From contig NC_068922.1 of the NCBI RefSeq assembly GCF_023091745.1, forward strand, positions 31,348,001-31,412,000: DNA of 64,000 nt, written 5' to 3'. This document shows positions 1-12,584 of the stretch, one piece after another; within the stretch, counting starts at the first letter, position 1; every line of letters starts with the position of its first letter. Under the pieces are notes generated by a model. It was not told the DNA's origin. It saw nothing but the letters and a program-made list of their open reading frames with translations, and did not search any database. Source of the DNA: Budorcas taxicolor (Eukaryota > Chordata > Mammalia > Artiodactyla > Bovidae). The translations under genes were made by a program, and so were the position numbers.

Positions 1-805
1 ATCGCCAAAGTATAGTTACTACTTCTTTTTAAAGATTCTTGCACTTCAAATATCACAATAAGTTGCATTTCCTTACACTAACAATGAAATATCAAAAAAG
101 GAATGCAAAAAAAATTCCTTTAAAAATCATACCAAAAAATTAAATAAACTTAGGAATAAGCCTGATCAAAAACTTATATGCTGAGAACTATAATGAACAA
201 AAAAGAACAGGATTCAAAGATATGGAGAGGTAACTCCATGCTCTTGGATTGGAAGAATTAGCATTGTGAAAACAGCCATCCTGTCCAAAGCAATCTATTA
301 CCCATGACATTTTTCATATAACTAGAACAAATAATCCTAAAATGTATATGGAACCATAGAAGACCCAGAATTGCCAAAGCAATCCTGAGGAAAAAGAACA
401 AAGCAGGTGGCAGAACTCCCCTAGACTTTGGACGATACTACAAAGCTACAGTAATCAAAATGGTACTGGCATAAAAACAGATACATGGATAATGAAACAG
501 AGTAAAAGCCCAGATAAACCCACACACCTATGTCAATTAACCTTTGACAAAGGAGTCAAGAATATAGAATATAGAACAGGGAAAAGTCAGCAAATAGTGT
601 TGGGAAAGTTCAATGCCCACATGTAAATCAATAAAGTTAGAACATCCTCACACTATACAAAAAAAAAATCCAAAATGGCTTAAAGACTTAAACATAAAGC
701 ACAACACTATAAAACTCCTAAAAGAAAACATAGGCAAAACATTCTCAGTGTTTTTTCTAGGTCAGTCTCCCAAGGCAACAGAAATAAAAGCAAAAATAAA
801 TAAAC

Positions 806-939
806 GGGATGGAAATGGCAACCCACTCCAGTGTTCTTGCCTGGAGAATCCCAGGGACAAAGGGAGCCTGGTGGGCTGCCATCTATGGGGTTGCACAGAG
901 TTGGGCACAACTGAAGTGACTTAGCAGCAGCAGCAGCAA
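806..939 (+). mobile_element. Bov-A SINE monomer inside L1
   Basis: It carries the typical Bov-A body and ends in an AGC-repeat tail (about 923-937). L1 sequence flanks it on both sides. Confidence 0.8.
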
Positions 940-1140
940 TCAAACTTACAAGCTTTTGCACAGCAAAGGAAAACATAAGCAAAACGAATCTAAGACAACC
1001 TATGGAGTGGGAGAAAATATCTGCAACCAACAAGGGCTTAATTTCCAAAATATACAATCAGCTCATACAACTCAACAACAACAAAAATCAAAAAACCCAA
1101 CTGAAAAATGGGCAGAATTAAATAGATATTTCTCCAAAGA

Positions 1141-1780
1141 GGACACTGTTGATGTTGTTCAGTCGCTAAATCACGTCCGACTCTTTGAAACCCCACGGAC
1201 TGCAGTACACCAGACTTTCCTGTCCTTCATTATCTCCTGGAGTTTTCTCAAACTCATGTCCATTGAGTCAGAGATGCCATTCAACCATCTCATCCTCTGT
1301 CACCCCCTTTTCGTCCTGCCTTCAATCTTTCCCAGCATCAGGATCTTTTCCAACGAGTCACTTCTAATCAGATGGCCAAAGTACTGGAGCTTCAACTTCA
1401 GGATCAGTCCTTCCAATGAATATTCAGGGTTGATTTCCTTTAGGATTGACTGGTTTGATCTCCTTGCTGTCCAAGGGACTCGCAAGAGTCTTCTCCAGCA
1501 CCACAATTTGAAAGTATCAATTTTTTGGTGCTCAGCCGTCTTTATGGTCCAACTCTCACAACTATATATAACTACTGAAAAAACCATTGACTATACTGAC
1601 CTTTGTCTGCAAGATGATCTCTGTTTTTTAATATGCTGCCTAAGTTTTCATAGCTTTTCTTCTAATGAGCAAGCCCCTTTTAATTTCATGGATGCAGTCA
1701 CCATCCACAGTGATTTTGGAGCTCAAGAAAATAAAATCTGCCAGTTTCCACCCCCGCCCCCATCTATTTGCCATGAAGAA
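1141..1780 (-). mobile_element. BovB LINE 3' fragment inserted in L1
   Basis: The reverse complement encodes the C-terminal part of the BovB reverse-transcriptase protein and ends with the BovB 3' tail. Frameshifts are present. The flanks rejoin into continuous L1, and short similar A/G-rich motifs at about 1133-1141 and 1777-1786 look like a diverged target-site duplication. Confidence 0.85.
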
Positions 1781-2492
1781 GACATAAAGATGGCCAACAA
1801 GCACATGAAAAGATGCTCAACATCACTAATTATTAGATAAATACAAATCAAAACTACAAGGAGGTACCAACCTCACATTGGTCAGAATGGCCATCACTAA
1901 GAAGTCTACAAATAACAAATGCTGGAGAGGGTGTAGTGAAAAAGGAACCATCCTACACTGTTTGTGGGAATGTAAGCTGGTACATTAACTATTGAAAAAC
2001 AGCATGGAGGTTCCTCAAAGCTAAAAATAAGAGTTGCTATAAGATACAGCAATCTCACTCCTGGGCATATATCCACACAAAACTATAATTTAAAAAGATA
2101 CACGCACCCCTATGTTCATCGCAGCACTATGCACAACAGCCAAGACATGGAGACAACCTAAAGGCCACTGACAGATGAATGGATGAAGATGAGGCACATA
2201 CATACAGTGGAATATTACCTAGCCATTAAAAAGAATGAAACAATGCCATGGGCAACAACATATATGGCATAGAGATCATCACATTGAGGTAATATAAAGT
2301 GTATGTGTACACATTAAACAAACAAACAAAAAAAGGCAGCTGTCAATAGGGCTATATCTTGATGGCAGATGTGTAATTTGGGGGTGATTCTTACCTCTTC
2401 CTTTAAACTTTCTTGGATTATTTGTGGGATTTTTTTTTTTTTACAACAATAATGTAGTATTTCATAATCAGTAAAATATTTTATATTTTATA

Positions 2493-2700
2493 ATGGGCTT
2501 CCCTTGTAGCTCAGTCAGTAAAGAATCTGCCTGCAGTACAGGAGACCCAGGTTCGATCCCTGAGTTGGGAAGATCCTCTGGAGACGGAAATGGCAACCCA
2601 TTCCAGTATCCTTGCCTGGAAAATCTCATGGACAGAGGAGCCTGGTGGGCTGCAGTCCACGGGGTCACAAAGAGTCGGGCACGACTGAGAGACTAACACT
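2493..2700 (+). mobile_element. Bov-tA SINE
   Basis: It starts with the tRNA-Glu-derived head, passes through a B-box-like segment near 2550, continues into the Bov-A body, and is followed by a TTAC tetranucleotide tail (about 2700-2720). Confidence 0.9.
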
Positions 2701-3048
2701 TATTTACTTACTTACTTATCATCAGTAAAAAGCAAACAAAAAACTTTTTGTCTTGAAAAAAAGAATTCAATACTTCTCTTGGTTATAACCCTGAAAACCA
2801 AAAGAAAAGTAAATTTCAAGAACAGACAAGAATATATTCTTATACACTAGCTACATTCTCAAAATACACACAGGCCCTCCCACAAACATACACCAGCGAA
2901 CAGTTGTAACTCAATGCATTATTTTATCCCACCAACACAATAGTCAAAAGAATAAAAAACAACAAGAATTAAACTGACTGACATAGTTTTTAAAAGATCA
3001 ACACATGGCACCAAATATTAATGAGTTGAAAGCTAACTATTTAAATAT

Positions 3049-3261
3049 TGTTGTTGTTCTTTAGCAGCTAATTGGTGTCTGACTCTTTGCGAGCCCATGG
3101 TCTGTAGCACGCCAGGCTCCTCTGTCCAAGCGATTTCCCAGGCAAGAATACTACAGTGGGTTGCCATTTCCTTTTCCAGGGAATCTTCCTGACCCAGAGA
3201 TGGAACCTGAGTCTCCTGCATTGGCAAGCAGATTCTTTACCCCTGAGCCACCTGGGAAGCC
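3049..3261 (-). mobile_element. Bov-tA SINE
   Basis: A full-length antisense Bov-tA. Its tRNA-derived head is at the right end (about 3240-3261) and its tail at the left. Confidence 0.9.
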
Positions 3262-3699
3262 CACCTATTTAAATACTTAACAGAATTCAAGGGATAGAAA
3301 TCTGTCTTCTCCACTTTCCCCATGACATCTAAGACTTTCACCTTAAATTCTTTAAAGGCACAACCATGTTTTAAAACACATTTTATTTAAATAAACACAT
3401 GTAATGCAGCCTATTACAGATTTAAATAACAAAGACTATTTTACATAAATTTGCTGTGAGTGAATGAACATCTATGAATTGTTCATGTTTTTGGTGATAC
3501 TTTCTCATAATTTAAAAGATGACAATTTCTGACATATTCATTCTGACCAAGTCAATGAAGAAATTACAGATGACATAAGCATCAGTACTCTGTATCTAGT
3601 TAGTTATGAATGAAAAAACAAAGGCTTGTTGTAAAACTGTAATTATGTTATCAATCATAAAGATCCCCAAGATTAAAACTCCTCTCCTGCCATTCCAAG
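3262..3699. other. AT-rich stretch, nothing recognised
   Basis: I see no exon, named repeat or long conserved-looking frame here. Confidence 0.5.
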
Positions 3700-4483
3700 T
3701 CTTTCTTTGCTTTATGGCAGAAAGAAAAAAAGAACTAATGAGCCTCTTGATGAAAGTGAAGGAGGAGAGTAAAAAATTTGGCTTAAAACTCAACATTCAG
3801 AAAACTAAGATCGCGGCATCTGGTTCCATCAGTTCATGGCAAATAGATGGGGAACAATGGAAATACTGTCCGACTTTATTCTTTTGGGCTCCAAAATCAC
3901 TGTGGATGGTGACTGCAGCCATGAAATTAAGACGCTTGCTCCTTGGAGGAAAAGCTATGACCAACCTAGATAGCATATTAAAAAGCAGAGACATTACTTT
4001 GCCAACAAATATGCGTCTAGTCCAAGTTATGGTTCTTCCAGTAGGAAAAACATCCAGTATGGATGTGAGAGTTGGACTCTCAAGAAAGCTGAGTGCCAAA
4101 GAATTGATGCTTTTGAACTGTGGTGTTGGAGAAGACTCTTGAGATTTCCTTGGGCTGCAAGAAGATCCAACCAGTCAATCTTGGGGGAAATCAGTCCTGA
4201 ATATTCACTGGAAGGACTGATGCTGAGGCTGAAGCTTCAATACTTTGGCCACCTGATGCAAAGAACAGACTCACTGGAAAAGACCCTGATGCTGGGAAAG
4301 ATTAAAGGAGGGAGGAGAAAGGGACAACAGAGGATGAGCTAGTTGGATGACATCACCGACACGATGCACGTGAGTTTGAGTAGGCTCCGGGAGTTGGTAA
4401 TGGACAGGGAAGCCTGGCATGCTGCAGTTCGTCGGGTTGCAAAGAGTCAGATACGACTGGGCGACTGAACTGAACTGAAGTTT
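3700..4483 (+). mobile_element. BovB LINE 3' fragment
   Basis: It encodes the region after the RT active site through to the C-terminus in more than one frame (frame changes near 3860 and 4140), then the 3' tail up to about 4483. It is 5'-truncated and inactive. Confidence 0.9.
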
Positions 4484-4769
4484 TACAACTCTGCACTAGA
4501 CCAGAAAGCACAGGCTAGTCCTAAGACCTCAGAGGAAAATGCATTTCAATTAACTTCATTGCTCATTTTCCTCCTCCATACTCCTACTGACTGTATGCAA
4601 ACCTTTTTCACTAAGTCACATAGTACTCAATAAATATTAGCTATCATTATTTTTTATAATCAAGGCTGCCAAAGGCACACCCTAAGAGATCTTTCATTCA
4701 AAATATGTATATGTACATACATGTGTGTGCGTCTGTTCACACAATCCAAGAAAAGATTTAGAATATGAT

Positions 4770-4985
4770 ACCTAGTTAGCTCGTTGCCTGTGTTTGAATT
4801 TTAGCTTCACTATTTCCAACTGTGTGACTTAAACAAATTCTTGACCTCAGTGTCTTCACCTATAAAACAGAGATAATAAGGTACCTACATCACAGTTGCC
4901 TGAGGATTAAATTACTTAATACTTATAGGATTCTTACATTTGTGCTCACCATACAGTGAGCTGCATAAATGTTTGCTATTATTAT
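4770..4985 (+). repeat. MIR SINE (ancient)
   Basis: It carries the MIR core order on the plus strand: a loss-of-position segment, a 'cttcacctataaaacagagataataa' type segment, then a gaggattaaat segment. Diverged. Confidence 0.7.
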
Positions 4986-5177
4986 CGAAAGTACAAAGAC
5001 TTTAAAAAATAAGAATATCAAATGTTAAAAAATATATATATAAAGGTGTGATAGGAATTCTCACTGCAGATGTGAACATCAATTGAGGATTCAATGTTTT
5101 AGGAGTTTGGCTGTATGTATCTAAAGTCTAAAAGCTGCTTTGAACTTACCAATTTTATACTTGGGCACATACCCTAA
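4986..5177. other. short AT-rich spacer between MIR and LTR
   Basis: It holds a short ATATATA run near 5033-5041 and nothing else I can name. Confidence 0.4.
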
Positions 5178-5650
5178 GGTATGGCAGATAGAATAAAGAT
5201 CCCTCAAAGATATCCACATCCTAATCTCTGAAGCTTGTGAAATGTTATCTTACATAGCAATGGGGACTTTGCAGATATGACCAGGGATCAAGAGGAGATT
5301 ATCCTGGATTACAACGATAGACCCAGTATAATCACAAGAAGGATGAAGACGGTTAGAGTCAGAGAAGATGTGATGAGGGAAGCAGAGGTCAGGGAGAAAG
5401 ATGTGAAGGTGCTACACTTCTGGCTCTGAAGATGGAGGAAGGGGTCATGAGCCAAGTGCAGGCGACCTACAAACACTGGAAAAGGCCAGGAAGGAGATTC
5501 TCTCCTAGGGCCTCCAGAAGGAGCCAGCCCTGGCAACACCTGATGTTAAGACACCTGACCTCCAGAGCTGTAGGAGAATGTATCTGTGTTGCTTTAAGCC
5601 ATTAAGTTTATGGTCAGCTGTTACAGGAGCAACAGGAAGCCGACACATAA
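5178..5650 (+). mobile_element. MLT1-type MaLR LTR
   Basis: It matches the MLT1 pattern in order: a 'catcctaatc' segment near 5217, a 'gggactttgcagatatga' segment near 5262, a 'gattatcctggattac' segment near 5297, and a 3' segment with 'ctttaagccattaag' near 5592. It is an ancient ERVL-MaLR remnant with no coding capacity. Confidence 0.75.
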
Positions 5651-6027
5651 GGCAATAACAGAGATGTAGAGAAAAGATGCATATGATGTATCAATGGCAT
5701 GTTATTTATAACAGTGAAAATTACAAGCAACCTAATTGTGAAAATTCCATAAGATGGAATGTCACACAACCATTAAATATCAAAAGTTAACTAAGACATT
5801 TAATGGCAAAGAAAAATTCAAGATATTCTATGTGAAAAAAGCTATAATTTATTTTAGTGTTCATGGACCCACGCAGGACACAGATTGAAAAGATAAAATC
5901 CAAATCCTCAACAAGGATTACCCCTACATGAGCATCATATATAATTTTTAAATTTTCTTCTGCATTTTTCCAGCATGGGTATTTCCTTAGCAGACTATAA
6001 TCTCTGGAGGAGAGAACAGAGCATGTC
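5651..6027. other. no recognised feature
   Basis: AT-rich sequence; parts resemble an old L1 but too weakly to name. Confidence 0.4.
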
Positions 6028-6362
6028 TATAGAGTCCCTTGGACTGCAAGGAGATCCAACCAGTCCATCCTAAAGCAGATCAGTCCTGGGTATTCATTGG
6101 AAGAACTGATGTTGAAGCTGAAGCTCCAATACTTTGGCCACGTGATGTGAATAGCTGACTCATTTGAAAAGACCCTGATTCTGGGAAAGACTGAGGGCAG
6201 GAGGAGAAGGGGACAACAGAGGATGAGATGGCTGGATGGCATCACCGACTCAATGGACATAGGTTTGGGTAGACTCCGGCAGTTGCTGATGGACAGGGAG
6301 GCATGGCATGCTGTGGTTCATGGGGTCGCAAAGAGTCGGACACAACTGGGTGACTGAACTGA
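6028..6362 (+). mobile_element. BovB LINE 3' fragment
   Basis: A 5'-truncated copy covering only the C-terminal coding part and the 3' tail, which ends in a gactgaactga motif. Confidence 0.9.
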
Positions 6363-6679
6363 TAGACCCATTACACAGAAATCAGTCAGCAATTATGTCC
6401 TGAATGAATAATGAGCATGGCTTCAGTATTTCCCAACTTTTAACAAGTGTATTACACAGTTAAAAATAAAAAGAGCACTAAATGTAAAAATATCTTTAAA
6501 ATATTCAACTTCATTTATCAAAAAATTAAAATAATCTCACCTAGTAAGTTATATAGTCTTAGGTATTATATTGGTATATCTATAGTTACACAAACACTAT
6601 GAAATTTAAGCTGGTATGTCCTTTAAAAACGAACCTGACAATATCAACAGTCATTAAAATGCTCATGCTCTATAACTTA

Positions 6680-7110
6680 CTCATTCAAATATTTGTTGAG
6701 TATCTGCTTTGTACAAGCACTGTTCTTGATGCCAACAATACAACAGTCAACAAGATAAATCTCTACACACACAAAACAAACAAAATTCTGACACAGAAAC
6801 ATCCCCACCTGATGGAGATTCCATTTTAGGAGAGGCAGTTAGAAACATAACCAAGTAAAACAGTATGATAGGTAATAGTAAGTGCTTAGGGTAAAACTCA
6901 AACAGAAAGGGGGACAGGGAGGCAGAGCAGCAGGTGCAGTTTTTGATACTGACCAGGGAAGAACCGAGAAGATGACATTAGAGTAAACACAGGGAGTAAG
7001 CATGTGTCTATGTGGGGAGCAGCATGCCAGGTGGAGGGAACGGCAAGTTCAACAGCACTAAAGTGGCAATGTGCTTGATGTGTGCTGGGGACCAAGACCC
7101 TCAGCCCCAC
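6680..7110 (-). repeat. L2 LINE 3' region (ancient)
   Basis: Read on the plus strand it opens with the reverse complement of the L2 3' end (attcaaatatttgttgagta near 6682), followed further right by the conserved 'gaacggcaagttcaaca' type segment near 7038. Diverged, no open frame. Confidence 0.65.
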
Positions 7111-8915
7111 TCCACCCCAGAAGCTAATGCTGAGAGCAGGACAATGTGCACGCTTCTGCACTTTTTCCTATGTCCACACTCATCTACATTCCACACACAT
7201 GCAATATTGTATATATGTGCCCCAATATGACAACTAGCATAAAAGCCAGTTGCCCATTTTCCACATAAGACTATCCAAAATGAGAGGTAAAGCCATTTCC
7301 ATAATATAGACGATGAAAGGAAATGACTTCATATTATATAACTTATTTAGTTATATAAACATTTTAAGTAACACTTTCTTATTATGTTCATTTAGAAACA
7401 TTGCTGTGTCCACTCAAATTTCATGAAACAAGATTATTCTATATGCATCTTGAAATCATGGTCTTTACCATCCATGGAGCCACTTTTTAAGTTATCTAAC
7501 AATTTTCAAAAGCACATCAATTTCAAAGTTACTTAAGATCTAGCCCTTTTTTTGAGTCCATGCATGATGATGTCACTGGAAATATTACGCCAGCCACAAC
7601 TACCCATTAGCTATTTGTGATCTCCACAAAGTAACTCCATAGTGTATTGCTTTGTAATGCAATTTCTAGAAGATTTGTTTACAATGATATCTAATACTTA
7701 TAATTGTAAGGTCATCTTCCCCAAAATTATCTCTAAACCTTTAAATTCGGCTATAACATTTTTCATCAGTTTCAAGTGACCCCAACAAGCATCATAAATG
7801 GGTATTAAGTTTTTTCAAGCTAATGTAACTTTTCCAAGCAGTGTTTTATTACTTTGTTGTTCAAACTAAAATAAGGTAGTTGAAGAATATCAACATCCTT
7901 CATGAGAACTATAATTTAAGGCCATATCCTCTTTCCAAAGTATAGTTTTTTGGGGGGAAATGAATATATTGCATTGAAGAATTTATGACAAATATGTGTT
8001 TAAGGGCATATGTATATATGTTTGGGTTTTGGTTTTGATGAAATCACAAGCCCTTTGATGATACAATCATGGGAGAAATGCAAAAGACAACCTTTTATGA
8101 GAAACAGACCTCTGGGTTTCAAGCATCTCTCCCTAGCCAAATACTGACTTGCCAACCCACAAAAAAAAAACCCCAAAACTGTAACATTATAGATGCACGA
8201 ATTTTTTCCTCAAGCCTGGTCACTGATATTCTGACAAATCAAAATTAACTGAAGGAAACCTCACTGGATAGAGAGTCAAGTAGAAATAAATGATCAGCAT
8301 TAAGGCAAAATCAACAATTTTTTTAAACAACTCAGAAAATAATATCAAAAATAAAATGAGGCCACAAAAACAAAATGTCTTCTGAAGAAGCAGAGAAATT
8401 AAAAGTACTGTGGAACCTTATTATCATCTAAATTTCAGGGATTTTAGGACAAAATGTAAATAAGGCAAAATTACTTATTTATTTGATCTATTAATATTAA
8501 AGTTCAAGTGCTCCTACTAGAACTGTGTATAAATCCTTTGAATTATGGGTTCTTTGTGGACTGATATTCACCTATTATTAAGGAACATGCCATAGTCTAT
8601 GAGGGTCATGTATGCACTAAAAGGCTATGATGTTTGTTGCTTAAATGAAGTCTCATTCACTGAGAACAAAGGGATTATTAAATTCACTATTGAGTTTGAA
8701 TAAAAATCACTAATAGATGTTGAAAAACTATTATAATTAACTCTCTAATGGAGTGGTTTTACTTTAGTCCAAGATTTTTTGCTAGGTTTGTGGTAATTAA
8801 AAGTCCCAGAATGAAAAGAACTAGTGAAAAACTAAGAGCAACTATTGATCCAGGTAAAGTAATGGTATTTATAGTATTTTTAAAATCTCAACATACAATC
8901 TACTTATTTTCCAAA
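7111..8915. other. 1.8 kb AT-rich sequence without a recognised feature
   Basis: I see no exon-like frame with splice sites, no young repeat and no RNA gene here. Very old repeats may be present but cannot be named by eye. Confidence 0.5.
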
Positions 8916-8920
8916 GCTGT

Positions 8921-9098
8921 GTGTGCATGCTCAGTCACTCAGTCATATCCAACTCTTTGCAACACTATGGACTGCAGCCCTCCAGGCTCCTTTGTCCATG
9001 GGATTTCCCAGGTAAGAATACTAGAGTGGGTTGCCATTTCCTCCTCCAAGGAGGATCTCTCTGACTCACAGATCAAACCTGCGTCCCCTGCCATCTAA
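8921..9098 (-). mobile_element. Bov-tA SINE, head truncated
   Basis: Antisense Bov-tA body. The tRNA-derived head at the right side is cut short near 9098 and followed by a TA run (about 9102-9117). Confidence 0.85.
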
Positions 9099-9119
9099 GA
9101 AGATATATATATATATTTT

Positions 9120-9618
9120 GCTTTTAGGCAGGATGAGAGCAGTTTGGCACTATTTCTAAAGATCACGCTTCAGAAATACTCCTGGTAATTTCCCAATGGC
9201 AAAGCAAAAAAAACAAAAGAAATCCTAAGAAGGCTCCAGACACCAACAAATACCAAATTCTACATGTAATATTAATTTCATACACCTTTATGATAATAAT
9301 CATTCTGGAGTCACTCACAGATTTACTCTCATATATCAACCTCTTCTTTTCAACTTTCCATACAAAGAAATAACATTTCTTCACAGGAATAAAGTTAAAC
9401 TTCCAATTATTTTTACCATATCTCATTATTATAACAACATATGATTAAAGTTCTACACTGTTAAAACCAACTTATTCTCAATAGGTGTGATTATTCTGAG
9501 AAAAATTCAAATGTCTTATCATGTGACACAGGAAAAAAAACTCTATTATCTATTAAGATTTCACATATAATCACACACATAAAAACTTTTCATGCTTCTA
9601 TTCAATTGGTCACTCTCT

Positions 9619-9620
<2 letters not shown>
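9120..9620. other. no recognised feature
   Basis: AT-rich sequence with no repeat or exon I can support. Confidence 0.4.

Positions 9621-9664
<44 letters not shown>
9621..9664. repeat. (CA)22 microsatellite
   Basis: An uninterrupted CA dinucleotide run of 44 nt. It is long enough to be length-polymorphic in a population. Confidence 0.98.
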
Positions 9665-9665
<1 letters not shown>

Positions 9666-9867
9666 TTGTTCTATACCCTGCATAACACCTTTTCACATCT
9701 TTTAAAATGTTATCCATGGATCAACTTTGGGAAGTGCTGATTTAGCTCATCCAAAAAAAAAAAGACAGACCTTCATGATTCAGGCTTAATATCTAAGCTT
9801 AAATTTGTCACGGTATAATGGTATGTACTTCAAGCTATACAGTTCATGGCAAATGTGACCCTTGTTC

Positions 9868-10242
9868 ACCTATTCATTCCACAAATATGTGTAAGTGATG
9901 CTCTAGACAAAATCTATCCTATTATGGAATTATATTCTAGTTGTGGGGGGCGGTCAACCAACAAATAATTAAGTATATAAGTATATAATATGCCTAACCA
10001 TGAAAAGTACTATGGTAAAAATAAAGGAGAGTAAGCCAGACAGTGTGGAGGAAGAACCTGGTTATATTTGTATGTAGGTTGGTTAGAGGATGTCTCACTA
10101 GCAGCAACCAGAAGAAAATGAGGGAGCAGGTCTGGGACATATCTGAGAAAAGATGCTTCTAGACCAGAAAAGAGAGACAATGCAAAAGTCCAGAGATGGG
10201 AACATGCTTGTTTGTCAGAGAAACAGACAGGAGACTGGTGTT
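9868..10242 (-). repeat. L2 LINE, 3' segment of a split copy
   Basis: The reverse complement carries the L2 3' UTR and adjacent sequence. The copy appears to resume at 12306 and again at 12891, after younger insertions. Confidence 0.6.
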
Positions 10243-10590
10243 ACGGACTGAATGTTAATGTTCCCCCCAAATCCATATGTTGAAACTTTACCTCCCAGTG
10301 CGATGGTGCTAGGAGGTGGGGCTTTTGGGAGGTCATTAGGATGAGAAGTAGGTGAATGAGGGTAGAGCTCTCATGAGTAGGATAAATGCCCTGAAAGTCA
10401 GGAGATAGCTTCCTTCCCCTCTGTTCTACCAAGTGAGGACACGATGAGCAGGCAGTACTCTGCAACCTGAAAGATGGCCCTCACCAGAATTCAACCATGC
10501 TGCCACGAAGATCTTGAACTTCCCAGCCTTCAGAACTGTAAGAAATTGATTTCTATTGTTTATGAGCCTCTGGTTCATATTGCTTCTGGG
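10243..10590 (+). mobile_element. MaLR LTR (MST/MLT1 type) inside L2
   Basis: Key segments in order: 'ccatatgttgaaac' near 10272, 'ggaggtggggcttttgggag' near 10312, a 'gtgaggacac' segment near 10433, and a 'cagccttcagaactgtaaga' segment near 10524. No internal retroviral genes adjoin it. Confidence 0.75.
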
Positions 10591-10604
10591 TCTCGGGTAC
10601 TCTA

Positions 10605-12305
10605 TTGCTGCTGTAGTTGAGTTGCTCAGTCGTGTCTGACTCTCTGCAACGTCATGGGCTGCAGCACGCCAGGCCTCCCCGTCCTCCACCATCTCCTGGA
10701 GCACACTCACTCCTGACCATCGAGTGGGTGACACCACACAACCACCTTGTCCTCTGTCGCCCCTCCTCCTGCCCTTGATCTTTCCCAGCATCAGGGTCTT
10801 TTCCAATGAGTCGGCTCCTCGCATCAGGTGGCCAAAGGATTGGAACTTGAGCTGCAGCACCAGTCCTTCCAATGAATATTCAGGGTTGATTTCCTTTAGG
10901 ATTGACTGGTTTGATCGCCTTGCAGTCCAAGGAACTCTCAAGAGTCTTCTCTAGCACCACAGTTCAAAAGCATCAATTGTTCACTGCTCAAGCTTCTTTA
11001 TGGTTCAACTTTCACATCCATACATGACCACTGGAAAAACCAGAGCTCTGACTCGATGGACCTTTGTCAGCAAAGTAATGTCTCTGCTTTTTAACATGGT
11101 CTCTAGGTTGGTCATAACTTTTCTTCCAAGGAGCAAGCATCGTTTAATCTCATGGCTGCAGTCACCATCTGCAGTGATTTTGGAGCCCAAGAAAAGAAAG
11201 TCTGTCACTGTTTCCACTGTTTCCCCATCTACTTGCCATGAAGTGATGAGACCGGATGCCATGATCTTAGTGTTTTGAATGTTGTTTTAAGCCAGCCTTT
11301 TCACTCTCCTCTTTCATTTTCATCAAGAGGCTCTTTAGTTCCTCTTTGCTTTCTGCCATAAGGATGGTGTCTCCTGCATATCTGCTGCTGCTGCTGCTAA
11401 GTAGCTTCAGTCGTGTCCGACTCTGTGCGACCCCAGAGACGGCAGCCCACCAGGCTTCCCCGTCCCTGGGATTCTCCAGGCAAGAACACTGGAGTGGGTT
11501 GCCATTTCCTCCTCCAATGCATGAAAGTGAAGTTGCCCAGTCGTGTCTGACTTGTAGCGACCCCATGGACTGCAGCCTACCAGGCTCCTCTGTCCATGGG
11601 ATTTTCTAGGCAGGAGTACTGGAGTGGCTTGCCATTGCCTTCTCCATCTGCATATCTGAGGTTACTGATATTTCTTCCAGCAATCTGGATTCTAGCTTGT
11701 GATTCATACAGCCCAGTATTTCACATGATGTACTCTGCATGTAAGTTAAATAAGCAGGGTGACAATATGCAGCCTTGATGTACTCCTTTCCCAATTTGAA
11801 ACCAGTCTGTTGTTCTATGTCTGGTTCTAACTATTGCTTCTTGACCTGTGTATAGGTTTCTCGGGAGGCAGGTAACGTGGTCTGGTATTCCCATCTCTTG
11901 AAGACTTATCCACAGTTTGTTGTGATTCACACAAACAAAGGCTTTAGCATAGTCAATGAAGAAGTAGATGTTTTTCTGGAACTCTTGCTTTTTCCATGAC
12001 CCAGTGGATGTTGGCAATTTGATCTCTGGTTCCTCTGCCTTTTCTAAATCCATCTTGAACATATGGAAGTTCTCGATTCAAGTACTGTTGAAGCCTAGCT
12101 TAGAGAATTTTGAGCATTACTTTGCTAGCGTGTGAAATGACAGAAATTATGCAGTAGTTTGAACATTCTTTGGCATTGCCTTTCTTTGGGATTAGAATGA
12201 AAATTGACCTTTTCCAGTCCTGTGGCCACTGCTGAGCTTTCCAAATTTGCTGGCATATTGAGTGCAGCACTTTCACAGCATCATCTTTTTGTATTTGAAA
12301 CAGCT
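10605..12305 (-). mobile_element. BovB LINE, 5'-truncated, split by Bov-A2
   Basis: The reverse complement encodes the BovB RT domain through to the C-terminus, with frameshifts. It is truncated in the region just before the RT domain near 12305. A Bov-A2 SINE interrupts it at 11385-11647, after which BovB continues exactly. Confidence 0.9.
11385..11647 (-). mobile_element. Bov-A2 SINE with 11-bp target-site duplication
   Basis: A two-monomer antisense Bov-A2 with a CTG-repeat tail at its left end. The 11-mer CTGCATATCTG stands at 11374-11384 and again at 11648-11658 and belongs to the host BovB. That is a perfect target-site duplication and fixes the order of insertion. Confidence 0.93.
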
Positions 12306-12584
12306 GACTAAGCCAGTGGGCAATCCTGGAACAGAGTGAGCTGGGGAGTGCAGGAGATTTGTCCAAGAGAGAGGAGCTGGCTCTAGACCAAGGGGCCTAT
12401 GGGTTTTATTAAGGACTCTGGCTTTTACTAAGTGAAATGAGATACCTGTCAGAAGGTTTAATCAGAGGAGTGACTTCTCTGACATTTCTAAAGGATCATG
12501 CTAACCACTATGTTGAAAATAAACTAGAGGTGAAATAGCAGAAGCAAGGAGACCAGGAAAAAGGCTGTTGCAGTAGTTGTCAGG
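12306..12584 (-). repeat. L2 LINE, middle segment of the split copy
   Basis: It contains the L2 antisense hallmarks 'cttttactaagtgaaatgag' near 12423 and 'aggctgttgcagtagttgtc' near 12561. Confidence 0.7.

Larger units (their letters stand above)
1..2335 (+). mobile_element. L1 LINE 3' portion, interrupted by a SINE and a BovB
   Basis: The sequence reads as the 3' part of L1 ORF2 and the 3' UTR on the plus strand. It enters from beyond the left edge and ends in a short A-rich tail near 2320-2335. The L1 text stops at about 805, resumes at 940, stops again at about 1140 and resumes at 1781, with foreign repeats in between. The ORF2 frame is broken throughout, so this is a dead copy. Confidence 0.8.

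Noticed and set aside
2493..2570. tRNA-like sequence with a B-box in this and other SINE heads
   Set aside because: These are tRNA-Glu-derived SINE heads without a functional cloverleaf, so no tRNA gene is called.
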